From CADEFQ01 sp035433705 (lineage in GTDB: Bacteria > Pseudomonadota > Gammaproteobacteria > Steroidobacterales > Steroidobacteraceae): a stretch of 48,217 nucleotides of DNA. The stretch is from contig DAORVK010000022.1 in NCBI GenBank assembly GCA_035433705.1, positions 1 through 48,217 of the forward strand, in the 5' to 3' direction. A model generated the notes under the pieces. That model worked only from the letters and a program-made list of their open reading frames with translations. It made no database searches and had not been told where the DNA came from. This document shows, piece by piece, positions 13,394 through 22,913 of this stretch; positions within the stretch are counted from its first letter, which is position 1, and each line of letters begins with the position of its first letter. The translations under genes were made by a program, and so were the position numbers.

Positions 13394-14518
13394 TCAGCCC
13401 TCGATGCTCTTCCTGGTTGCCTCGTGCTTCACGGCCCCGTCATGGGTCAGACAGGATTGCGCAAAGACCTCATCGTTCCAGTCGATGTTCAGCTCACCGC
13501 CCTTGAGCGCGGGCGAGAGAAAGTTGTAGAGGTTGCGCGCGTACATCTCGCTCGCGTTGTAAGCAAGCTGTGAGGCCAGGTTCACCGGGCCGATCACCTT
13601 GACGGCCCGGTGCACGACTGTTTCACCCGCGCGCGTGAGCTCGCAGTTGCCACCCTGTTCGGCGGCGATGTCGACGACCACCGAGCCGGCGCGCATGCGC
13701 TCGACGGCGGCCCGCGACACGATCTTCGGCGCGGGGCGGCCCGGTACCGAGGCAGTGGTGATCACGGCGTCGGCCGCGGCGATGCGTGCATCGAGCACCT
13801 CCTGCTGCTTCGCCTTCTCCTCCGCCGTGAGCTCGCGCGCATAGCCGCCGCTGCCTTCCGCAAAGACGCCGACCTCGACGAATTTTGCACCGAGCGATTT
13901 CACCTGCTCCTTCGTCGCGCTTCTCACGTCGTACGCCTCGACGACCGCACCGAGGCGTCGCGCGGTCGCGATCGCCTGCAGGCCCGCGACGCCCGCGCCG
14001 ATCACGAGCACCTGCGAGGGCCGGATAGTGCCCGCGGCGGTCGTGAGCATGGGCATGAACTTCTGCAAATGATCAGCCGCGATCAGCACCGCCTTGTAGC
14101 CGGCAATCGCTGCCTGTGAAGACAGCGCGTCCATCGACTGGGCGCGCGAAATGCGCGGCACGAACTCCATCGCGAAGTGGGTGATGCGCCCGTCGCGCAG
14201 CGCCTTTACTTCGGCAAGCTTCGCATGCGCCTGCGCGTAGCCGACGACGATCGCGCCTGCCTTCAGCGCGCCGATCTGCGCGAGCGTGAGCGGTTGCACC
14301 GTGAGCAGGATGTCAGCCGTGTCGAGTACGGCGCCTGACGTGTCGGCCCACTCCACCTGCTTGTACAGTGCGTCGGGAAACTGTGCGGGTGCGCCGGCAC
14401 CCCGTTCGATGAGCACTCGCGCACCGAGTGCCGCGAACTTGGTGGCAACCTCGGGAACGAGGCTCACGCGCGTTTCCTGGGGGGCACACTCGCGCAGCAC
14501 CCCGATCGTGACCGGCAT
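13394..14518 (-). CDS. pntAA: NAD(P) transhydrogenase subunit alpha, NAD-binding part
   Basis: The 374-residue soluble domain I starts at the ATG at 14518 (VTIGVLRECAPQETRVSLVP), typical of the alanine dehydrogenase/PntA family. The dinucleotide fold is clear at about 165-200 (VLVIGAGVAGLQAIATARRLGA). RSATKEQVKSLGAKFVEV and PVNLASQLAYNASEMYARN also fit PntA. The end (EVFAQSCLTHDGAVKHEAT) is the usual terminus of the separate subunit. It leads the pntAA-pntAB-pntB operon. Fifteen extra residues upstream are in frame but have no family similarity. Confidence 0.95.
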   Translation of the reverse strand: MPVTIGVLRECAPQETRVSLVPEVATKFAALGARVLIERGAGAPAQFPDALYKQVEWADTSGAVLDTADILLTVQPLTLAQIGALKAGAIVVGYAQAHAKLAEVKALRDGRITHFAMEFVPRISRAQSMDALSSQAAIAGYKAVLIAADHLQKFMPMLTTAAGTIRPSQVLVIGAGVAGLQAIATARRLGAVVEAYDVRSATKEQVKSLGAKFVEVGVFAEGSGGYARELTAEEKAKQQEVLDARIAAADAVITTASVPGRPAPKIVSRAAVERMRAGSVVVDIAAEQGGNCELTRAGETVVHRAVKVIGPVNLASQLAYNASEMYARNLYNFLSPALKGGELNIDWNDEVFAQSCLTHDGAVKHEATRKSIEG

Positions 14519-14595
14519 ATCCCAAGGCTCCCTGTGGCGGGCAAGGCGCAGGCCCCTGGCCACGCCTCGCGAAATGTCTCGCAGAATTAACGTCT

Positions 14596-14631
14596 TGCAA
14601 CGTTGAATTGTTGCACAAACCTGCCTAATCT
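14596..14631 (+). promoter_or_regulatory. Promoter and inverted repeat between pntAA and the HNH gene
   Basis: TTGAAT at 14603-14608 and TAATCT at 14626-14631 are 17 bases apart, a good sigma-70 layout; TAATCT ends 9 bases before the HNH gene ATG. TGCAAC (14596-14601) and GTTGCA (14610-14615) form a 6-base inverted repeat around the -35, a possible operator. The stretch is visibly richer in A+T than its surroundings. A promoter for the divergent pnt operon probably also lies here but I could not place it. Confidence 0.5.
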
Positions 14632-14640
14632 AACAACGCA

Positions 14641-15315
14641 ATGGAAGGCATCGATCTCGACCGCGCGGATCGGGGGTCCCTGCACGATCTGCGCATCCTC
14701 GCGAGCTTGTGTGGCAGCTCGCTCTCCCAGCTCGTGCTCCGCACGGACGTGGCAGGTATGCCGCTCGAGTGGATCGACTACAAGGAAGCGGCGCGGCTCT
14801 ATCACCAGGAGCAGGTTGCCTACACCTGCGGGCGCTCGATTTTCAGCCTGTACGGGGGGACGAACGCGCGCACCGGTTGCCGCACCGTCCTCGAGGTGAA
14901 CTCGATCGTCGCGACCGTCGGTCACACGGGCAACCCGGGCAACACACGCCACGACTACGTGCCGCCGCTCAACAACCAGACACTGTTCCGCCGTGACGCG
15001 TTCCTTTGCATGTACTGCGCGCAGCGGTTTGCGGCGCGCGAGCTGTCGCGCGACCACATCCGCCCCTTCAGCCAGGGCGGCAAGGATGTCTGGACGAACG
15101 TGGTCACGGCCTGCCGTCGCTGCAACAACCTGAAGGCCTCGCGCACGCCCGAGCAGGCACGCATGCAGTTGATCGCGGTGCCGTTCACACCCACCTACGC
15201 CGAGTACATCTTCCTCAAGGGTCGGCGCGTGCTCGCAGACCAGATGGAATACCTGCTCGCGCACTTTCCGCGCCATTCGCCGCTGCACGAGCGGATCAAG
15301 AGGTTGCGCGCATAG
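14641..15315 (+). CDS. HNH endonuclease
   Basis: This 224-residue protein has an HNH nuclease domain in its C-half: Cys123 and Cys126 (CMYC), DHIRPFSQGG with catalytic His139, Asn153, and Cys158/Cys161 (CRRCN). The four cysteines would hold structural zinc. The N-half (LRTDVAGMPLEWIDYKEAARLY) is typical of a widespread chromosomal HNH class whose role is unproven. The start is uncertain: family members often begin near VLRTDVAG (a GTG there is possible), but a promoter whose -10 ends 9 bases before the ATG at 14641 supports the longer form. A free-standing 5'-3' exonuclease gene follows. Confidence 0.86.
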   Translation: MEGIDLDRADRGSLHDLRILASLCGSSLSQLVLRTDVAGMPLEWIDYKEAARLYHQEQVAYTCGRSIFSLYGGTNARTGCRTVLEVNSIVATVGHTGNPGNTRHDYVPPLNNQTLFRRDAFLCMYCAQRFAARELSRDHIRPFSQGGKDVWTNVVTACRRCNNLKASRTPEQARMQLIAVPFTPTYAEYIFLKGRRVLADQMEYLLAHFPRHSPLHERIKRLRA

Positions 15316-15322
15316 CGCTGCG

Positions 15323-15339
15323 GGCCGGCAGCGCCGGCC
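15323..15339. terminator. Hairpin after the HNH gene
   Basis: GGCCGGC, loop AGC, GCCGGCC, beginning 8 bases after the HNH stop codon. It has a perfect 7-base G+C stem but no T-run, so it may weaken rather than end transcription into the exonuclease gene. Confidence 0.4.
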
Positions 15340-15398
15340 GATGTGGCCGACCCGCGTTTCTGGCCCCAAGCCTGGAGCCCTTGCCCCGGAGCCCGTAC

Positions 15399-16313
15399 AT
15401 GCTTTTCCTCATCGACGCCTCCGTCTACGTATTCCGCGCCTACTATTCGATGCCGCCCGACATGGCGGACGCCGACGGCAATCCGACCCACGCGGCGTTC
15501 GGCTTTGCGCGTTTTCTGGGCGACCTGATCGAACGGGTGAAGCCGGAATACCTGGCCGTCGCGTTCGATGAGAGCCTCACCTCGTCATTCCGCAACCAGC
15601 TCTACCCGGCGTACAAAGCGAACCGCGACCCCGCGCCGCCCGATCTTCTGTGGCAGTTCGCGCGCTGCCGCGAGTTCTGCGAGCTCGCAGGAGTGCGTCA
15701 TTTTTCCAGCCGGGAATTCGAAGCCGACGACATCATCGGCACGCTCGCAGCGCGCGGCCGCGCGGCGGGGCTGCCGATCACCGTGGTCACGCGCGACAAG
15801 GACATGGCGCAAGTCGTGCGCGACGGGGATGTCTACTGGGACTATGCGGCGAATGAGCGTTATCGCTACCACGAGATCGAGGGCCGGTTCGGATGCGCGC
15901 CCGAGCGCTTCGTCGACTATCTCGCGCTGACCGGTGACAGTGTCGACAACATCCCCGGTGTTCCCGGCGTCGGGCCGAAGACGGCGGCAGCGATCATGCG
16001 GGAGTTCGCTTCGCTCGATGCGCTCTACGCCGACCTCGAGCGCGTGCGGGGGCTGCCGATCCGGGGCGCGGCGAAGCTGCCGGAGAAGCTGCTGCAGCAT
16101 CGCGATGCGGCCTATCTCGCGCGGCAGCTGACTGCGATCGCGTGCGACATGCCGCTCGACATAGACCACGCGGCGCTGCGTCCGCGCGCTCCTGACATGG
16201 CGGGCCTCACTGCCTATTTCGATGGTCTCGGGTTCGGCCCGATGCTGCGCCGGCAGGCCGAGCGGCTCGCGGCCCTGTCGGCGACCAGGGCCACGGCGAC
16301 TGCGATACGTTGA
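15399..16313 (+). CDS. Free-standing 5'-3' exonuclease (FEN/H3TH family)
   Basis: The 304-residue protein matches the 5' nuclease domain of DNA polymerase I without the polymerase. It begins LFLIDASVYVFRAYYSMP and carries acidic clusters at VAFDESL, FEADDIIG and TRDKDMAQVV. Its helix-three-turn-helix motif is LTGDSVDNIPGVPGVGPKTAA. Such enzymes remove 5' flaps or digest 5' ends. It has extra N-side residues compared with E. coli ExoIX (about 250). The ATG at 15399 is immediately before the conserved first Asp strand. The HNH gene lies 83 bases upstream on the same strand. Confidence 0.92.
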   Translation: MLFLIDASVYVFRAYYSMPPDMADADGNPTHAAFGFARFLGDLIERVKPEYLAVAFDESLTSSFRNQLYPAYKANRDPAPPDLLWQFARCREFCELAGVRHFSSREFEADDIIGTLAARGRAAGLPITVVTRDKDMAQVVRDGDVYWDYAANERYRYHEIEGRFGCAPERFVDYLALTGDSVDNIPGVPGVGPKTAAAIMREFASLDALYADLERVRGLPIRGAAKLPEKLLQHRDAAYLARQLTAIACDMPLDIDHAALRPRAPDMAGLTAYFDGLGFGPMLRRQAERLAALSATRATATAIR

Positions 16314-16403
16314 TCTTGCCGGCGACGACCGCCGTGAGCCCGGGTTTTCCGATGCAATGCCAATGGCACCCCCACTGCCTGCGCGCTGCGGCCCGGGGGT
16401 TGC

Positions 16404-16409
16404 TACGCT
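16404..16409 (+). promoter_or_regulatory. Possible extended -10 upstream of acs
   Basis: TACGCT preceded by TGC (TGCTACGCT at 16401-16409) lies 27 bases before the GTG start of acs; AGGGG sits between. It matches the TGCTACnnT elements before the NYN and MazG-like genes. Confidence 0.35.
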
Positions 16410-16436
16410 ATGGAAGATCGATTGAGGGGTGATGCC

Positions 16437-18635
<2,199 letters not shown>

Positions 18636-18670
18636 CGCCGCGACAGGCACCTGCATTGACGGGCACAGGC

Positions 18671-19087
18671 TTGCAGCCCTTCCATCTCGCGATTCCCGTG
18701 CATGATCTCGCGGCCGCGCGCGCGTTCTACGGTGCGCTGTTCGGATGTCCCGAGGGGCGCAGCAGCGATGAATGGGTGGACTTCGACTTCTTCGGCCACC
18801 AGCTCGTCGCACATCTCGACCCGGCGGCGCGCGCACGACCGGTGCATCACAATTCCGTCGACGGGCACGATGTGCCGGTGCCGCATTTCGGCGTGGTGCT
18901 CGAATGGCAGGCGTGGCAGGCACTCGCCGATCGCCTGCGTGCTGCGGGCACCCGATTCGCAATTGCACCCGGCATCCGCTTCCGGGGTCAGGTCGGCGAG
19001 CAGGTGACGATGTTTCTCCATGACCCCTCGGGCAATGCGCTCGAGTTCAAGGCATTCCGCGACCGCGCGCAACTGTTCGCGAAGTAG
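18671..19087 (+). CDS. VOC-superfamily (glyoxalase/dioxygenase-like) protein
   Basis: About 138 residues: PFHLAIPVHDLAAARAFYGALFG opens a VOC fold, followed by FDFFGHQLVAHL, HFGVVLEW and LHDPSGNALEFKAFRD. The His in HQLVAH and the Glu in ALEFK are likely metal ligands. Family members catalyse diverse reactions; the substrate is unknown. The start is uncertain because the frame is open through the acs tail. TTG at 18671 sits just before the conserved PFHLA; TTG codons at 18656 and 18632 (the latter overlapping the acs stop as TTGA) are alternatives. Same strand as acs and possibly co-transcribed. Confidence 0.83.
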   Translation: MQPFHLAIPVHDLAAARAFYGALFGCPEGRSSDEWVDFDFFGHQLVAHLDPAARARPVHHNSVDGHDVPVPHFGVVLEWQAWQALADRLRAAGTRFAIAPGIRFRGQVGEQVTMFLHDPSGNALEFKAFRDRAQLFAK

Positions 19088-19102
19088 CCGCGCGGGCACC
19101 GT

Positions 19103-21040
19103 TCAAGTACGGGTCTCGCGCAAGGCGAGCGCTACGAGCCGCCGCGAGAACCGCTCCCGCCAACCACGGGGGGCCGCGAGATTCATGCGATGGAGCGCCT
19201 CCTCCATGTCGGCTTCGACGGGCTGGCGAATCGCGGCCGCGAACGTGCGCAGCCGACCGCCACGCGTCGCAGTACGTGCGGCGAGCGCACCAAGGGCCTT
19301 CGCAAGGCGGATTTCCACGCTCGTCAGGTCAGTGCCGAACGGGTAGTCGCTGAAAAGGCCATCGCGGCGCGGCCCGGCGAAGATCGCGGCGATGCGCTCC
19401 GGCGTGTTGGTGCGGCGCGCCTCCGGGATCCGGTAGTCGCGCGCGATCTTGCCGGCATTCTGCGCCCGGGCGAGCAGCGCCGGCTGGAATCGCGAGTCGG
19501 CAACGTCAAGCAGACGCGCAATCGTCTCGGCGTCGGTTGCGCTGCGCAGATCGGCGACGCCGTACTCCGTGACGACGATGTCGCGCAGGTGGCGTGGCAC
19601 GGTCGTCTGCCCGTAGTTCCAGACGATATTCGAGCTGACGCGTCCCGCCCTTTCGCGCGTCGCGCGCAGGCACAGGATGGCACGCGCACCGGGCAGGGCG
19701 TGCGCCATCGACACGAAGTTGTACTGTCCGCCGACGCCGCTCACGACACGACCGTTCTCGAGCGTGTCGGAAACCGCGGCGCCGAGCAGTGTCACCATCA
19801 TCGCCGTATTGACGAAGCGCGCGTCGCGGCGCTGCAGACAGCGCAGTTCGTAGTCCGCGCCGTAGAGCTGGTTGACGAAGCCGACGCCACACATGTCGAT
19901 CCGGCGCAGCTCGCGCTCCGGCATCTCGCGCAGCTTGGCGTAGAAGCCGCGCGGGCCGAGGAAGAACGCAGCGTGCGCCGCGATTCCGCCCTGCAGCTCC
20001 CGACCCAGACATTGCTCCGCAAGCGTGCGGCGCATCGTCGCATCACCGAGATCGGCGGGGAGCCACTTTCCTTCGGGCGTGCGGATGCGGCCGTCGTGAT
20101 AGCACGTGTCGGCGCGAAACACGCCGCAGCGACGCAGTTCTGCAAAGGTCGCTTCATCGAGGTTGCGGGCGACGCCGGCTTCGAGCAGCGCTTCGAGGAT
20201 GGCGCGCCAGGCGCCATTCTGCTGGTGGCGCAGCAGCAGCGAATAGACGAGCGCGTCGCCGAGTTCGCCGATGCCGATCTGCAGCGTGCCGCCGTCAGGC
20301 ACGAGCGCGCCAACGCGCATCGCGATCGCGTGATCGACCGTACGCAACGGCAGATTCGGCGGGCAGAAGAGCTCGTAGTCGTAGCGTGGGTGATCGATCA
20401 GGTAGTCGAAGCGCGCGGGGTCGATGCAGGCGCCGCCGAACATGAAGGGCAGGCGGGGGTGCACGGCGCCGATCAGCAGGATATCCCGGCCGGCCGTGCG
20501 CGCCGCCTCGATCTGCGGCAGCAGATCCACGGTGACGTCGGGGTTCGAGCCCAACGAGAGCTGCACTTCTCCCGCGACCGTGCGCTTCGCGACGAGCTGC
20601 GCGATCACGTTCGCACCGCGCGCGAGAAAGTCGCGTGCGACATGCGTGTAGTTCGCCGAGAGGTAGTGCTGCTGTGCGGCGTCGACCCCGAGCCAGGCAC
20701 CGGGTTCGAAGAAGAACTCGATCACCTCGATGTTGGGCGGCAGTGTGCCGGCCTTCGCGGCGAGGACATAGTCCAGTTCGGGGTAGTCGGCGAACACCCG
20801 CTCGACGACTGGCTCGAGCAGGCGTCGCGCGAGGTCGCCACTTGCCTGCGGCCGCGTCAGTGAAAGCGCAGTGAGTATCGTGAGACGGAGTGAAGGATCG
20901 CGCGCGGCGCGCCGGTAGAACTCGTTCGCGACGAGGTTCGGCTTGCCGATGCCCAGCGGCAGACCCAGTACGATGTGGTGGCCGACGCGCGCGAGCGTCG
21001 CGTCCACGCATTCGTCGATCGTGCCGAAGACTTGCGGCAA
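19103..21040 (-). CDS. Acetyl-CoA hydrolase/transferase family protein, long form
   Basis: About 645 residues from a TTG at 21040; no ATG lies near the conserved N-terminus. IVLGLPLGIGKPNLVANEF, GLNPDVT-like LGSNPDVTVDLLPQI and IGIGELGDALVYSLLL fit the first half. GRVVSGVGGQYNFVSMAHAL and VTEYGVADLRS, with the Glu expected to form the CoA thioester, belong to the C-terminal acetyl-CoA hydrolase/transferase domain. It would hydrolyse acetyl-CoA or move CoA between acids. It begins 1 base after the stop of the b561-YceI gene, and acs lies nearby, the opposite reaction direction. The length is above the 430-510 usual for single members of the family. Confidence 0.86.
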   Translation of the reverse strand: MPQVFGTIDECVDATLARVGHHIVLGLPLGIGKPNLVANEFYRRAARDPSLRLTILTALSLTRPQASGDLARRLLEPVVERVFADYPELDYVLAAKAGTLPPNIEVIEFFFEPGAWLGVDAAQQHYLSANYTHVARDFLARGANVIAQLVAKRTVAGEVQLSLGSNPDVTVDLLPQIEAARTAGRDILLIGAVHPRLPFMFGGACIDPARFDYLIDHPRYDYELFCPPNLPLRTVDHAIAMRVGALVPDGGTLQIGIGELGDALVYSLLLRHQQNGAWRAILEALLEAGVARNLDEATFAELRRCGVFRADTCYHDGRIRTPEGKWLPADLGDATMRRTLAEQCLGRELQGGIAAHAAFFLGPRGFYAKLREMPERELRRIDMCGVGFVNQLYGADYELRCLQRRDARFVNTAMMVTLLGAAVSDTLENGRVVSGVGGQYNFVSMAHALPGARAILCLRATRERAGRVSSNIVWNYGQTTVPRHLRDIVVTEYGVADLRSATDAETIARLLDVADSRFQPALLARAQNAGKIARDYRIPEARRTNTPERIAAIFAGPRRDGLFSDYPFGTDLTSVEIRLAKALGALAARTATRGGRLRTFAAAIRQPVEADMEEALHRMNLAAPRGWRERFSRRLVALALRETRT

Positions 21041-21041
21041 G

Positions 21042-22169
21042 TCAGGGTGCGGGCGTGAGTTTGACGGACCAGACGACGGTGACGGCGTTGCCGACCATTT
21101 CGGTAGAGCGCCATTCGCCCTGACCCACCCCGTAGTCGAGCCGGTTGATCGCGAGCTCGCCCGCAATCACGCGGGCCGGCGCCCCGTTGCCGGAGGCGGC
21201 GGTGAGCGCGAACGGCAGCGTTACTTCGCGGGCCATGTCGCGAATCGCGAGCTTGCCTGAAGCCTCGTAGCGATCGTTCGCGATGTGCTTGAAGCGGGTT
21301 GCCTCGAAGCTTGCCTGCGGAAACTTCTGCACGTCGAACAGGTCCGCCGTGCGCAAGGCCGAGTCGCGATCCTTGTCTTTCGTATTGAGCGAAGCGGCAT
21401 CAATCACGACCGCGAGCCGGGTCGGCATGCCATCTGCTGCCGTAGTGAGCGACACCGTGAACTTGTCGAAGGTGCCCGTCGTGGTGGCGCCCGCCTGCGT
21501 GAAGCGGAACTGAAGGGACCCGCTGGCGTTGCTGCCGGTTGCGGCGCCCGCGCGGGGTGCCGCGTCGAGCGCTTCGCCGGCACCGGGGCCCATGAGGAGC
21601 AGCGCAGCGAGCACGACCGGCACGCGCGTGAAGGGCAGCATGCGCTTCAGCACGACATCGCGGTTGACGAAATGATGCTTGAGCGCGGCGAGCAGGTGCA
21701 GCGTCGCGACCGCCCCGAGAGTGAACGCGAGAATTTCGTGCGCATCGTGCGCGATGTCGAAGGTGGTTTCGCTCGGCGCCACGAGATCCGGGAGCTGGAA
21801 GAGACCGAACCAGGACACCGGGAAGTTCTTGGCAGAAGACATGATCCAGCCGGCCAGTGGAACCGCCAGGAGCAGCGCGTAAAGCAGTCCGTGCGCGCCG
21901 CGCGCCGCCGCCTTCTCCCAGTTCGCCATCGTGGCGGGCATTTCCGGCGTGCGATTTGCCGCCCGCCACAAGAGGCGCAGCGTCGCAAGCGCGAGGATGG
22001 TGATGCCGACCGACTTGTGCCGCGCGAGGACAGCGAGTTTCTGCAGGCCGACCGGCAGACCCTCGGCGATGAACGCGAGCACGAACTGGGTAACGACGAG
22101 CAGCACGATGGCCCAATGGAAGAACTTTGCGATCGTGCCCCAGCGTTCCAGGGTATTGCGGATCGGCAT
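21042..22169 (-). CDS. Cytochrome b561 - YceI domain fusion
   Basis: The 375-residue protein starts at the ATG at 22169. Residues 1-190 are a di-haem cytochrome b561 with four transmembrane helices (WAIVLLVVTQFVLAFIAEG, GITILALATLRLLWRAAN, HGLLYALLLAVPLAGWIMSS, ILAFTLGAVATLHLLAAL) and histidines such as FFHWAI, ARHKSVG and LKHHFVNRD as haem ligands. A linker helix (VPVVLAALLLMGPGAG) leads to a YceI domain at 215-375 (FRFTQAGATTTGTFDKFTVS, FPQASFEATRF, REVTLPFAL). YceI lipocalin-like folds bind polyprenyl-type lipids in the periplasm, so the fusion could link quinol oxidation to a bound isoprenoid; inference. Confidence 0.9.
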   Translation of the reverse strand: MPIRNTLERWGTIAKFFHWAIVLLVVTQFVLAFIAEGLPVGLQKLAVLARHKSVGITILALATLRLLWRAANRTPEMPATMANWEKAAARGAHGLLYALLLAVPLAGWIMSSAKNFPVSWFGLFQLPDLVAPSETTFDIAHDAHEILAFTLGAVATLHLLAALKHHFVNRDVVLKRMLPFTRVPVVLAALLLMGPGAGEALDAAPRAGAATGSNASGSLQFRFTQAGATTTGTFDKFTVSLTTAADGMPTRLAVVIDAASLNTKDKDRDSALRTADLFDVQKFPQASFEATRFKHIANDRYEASGKLAIRDMAREVTLPFALTAASGNGAPARVIAGELAINRLDYGVGQGEWRSTEMVGNAVTVVWSVKLTPAP

Positions 22170-22174
22170 ATGCT
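22169..22174 (+). promoter_or_regulatory. -10-like element before the YceI lipoprotein gene
   Basis: TATGCT ending 7 bases before the ATG at 22182, overlapping the divergent b561-YceI start codon. The two divergent starts are only 12 bases apart, so each promoter must extend into the other gene. Confidence 0.38.
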
Positions 22175-22181
22175 CGGCTCC

Positions 22182-22913
22182 ATGGGAGTGAGGAGCGTCC
22201 AGTCTAGCAAGGCCGCGCTGGGGGCGGCGATGCTGGCCGCGCTCGGCCTCGCAGGCTGCCCTGCATCCCGACGCGCCGCTCCGCCGCCCGTTCCTGCAGT
22301 GCCGCCCGCCGAAGTCGCACCGCCCGTGGCGGGCGCGATCCGCTACCGGATCGTCGGCGACGAATCCCTCGTGGTGGTACTCGCGTACCGCGGCGGCACG
22401 CTCGCCTCGTTCGGGCACAACCACGTGATCGCCTCGCGCGCGCTCATCGGCGTCATCGACCTGCGCGAGCCCCTCACGGCGAGCACGCTCGATCTGTACC
22501 TGCCGGTCGCTGCCTTCACAGTCGACGAAGCCGAGCTGCGCAGCGGCCGGGGCCCGCAGTTCGCAACCGCCGTCCCGGATTCAGCACGCGAGGGTACCCG
22601 CCGCAACATGCTGGGTGAGAGCCTGCTCGACGCCGCGCGCTTTCCCGCAATCGTGGTGCGCGCTGTCTCGCTCACCGGCGGGCCCGGGACTTTCGCGGCC
22701 CGGCTCGATGTGAACGTGCGCGGCGAGAGCCATTCGCTCGTCGTGCCGGTGCAGGTCGATCGGCGGGGCGCCGAACGGCTGCACGTCACCGCAAAGTTCA
22801 CCGTCGAACAGAGCGCGCTCGGGCTCACGCCCTTCAGCGTGATGCTCGGCGCGCTGCAGGTCGAAGATACGCTCGGCGTCGAAGTCGATCTCAGCGCACG
22901 CCGAGTTCCCTGA
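22182..22913 (+). CDS. YceI-family lipoprotein
   Basis: This 243-residue protein has a lipoprotein signal peptide (AALGAAMLAALGLAGC, lipobox LAGC), then a Pro/Ala linker (PPPVPAVPPAEVAPP). A YceI-like domain follows: YRIVGDESLVVVLAYRGG, SFGHNHVIASRALIG, LDLYLPVAAFTVDE, MLGESLLDAARFPAIVVRA and FSVMLGALQVEDTLGVEVDL. YceI domains bind hydrophobic ligands such as polyprenols in the periplasm. It is divergent to the b561-YceI fusion. Its 3' end overlaps the convergent S46 peptidase gene by 23 bases. Ligand unknown. Confidence 0.88.
   Translation: MGVRSVQSSKAALGAAMLAALGLAGCPASRRAAPPPVPAVPPAEVAPPVAGAIRYRIVGDESLVVVLAYRGGTLASFGHNHVIASRALIGVIDLREPLTASTLDLYLPVAAFTVDEAELRSGRGPQFATAVPDSAREGTRRNMLGESLLDAARFPAIVVRAVSLTGGPGTFAARLDVNVRGESHSLVVPVQVDRRGAERLHVTAKFTVEQSALGLTPFSVMLGALQVEDTLGVEVDLSARRVP

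Noticed and set aside
15323..15339. G+C hairpin as a strong intrinsic terminator isolating the HNH gene
   Set aside because: There is no T-run on the plus strand, so I list it only as a weak terminator candidate.
14641..16313. HNH plus exonuclease as a proven new defence system
   Set aside because: Both are common chromosomal families in a metabolic neighbourhood; without conserved linkage there is no support, so it is kept only as a moderate-interest observation.
19190..20863. Open frame of 557 codons on the plus strand opposite the acetyl-CoA hydrolase gene
   Set aside because: Antisense to a recognised enzyme; no domain or signal.
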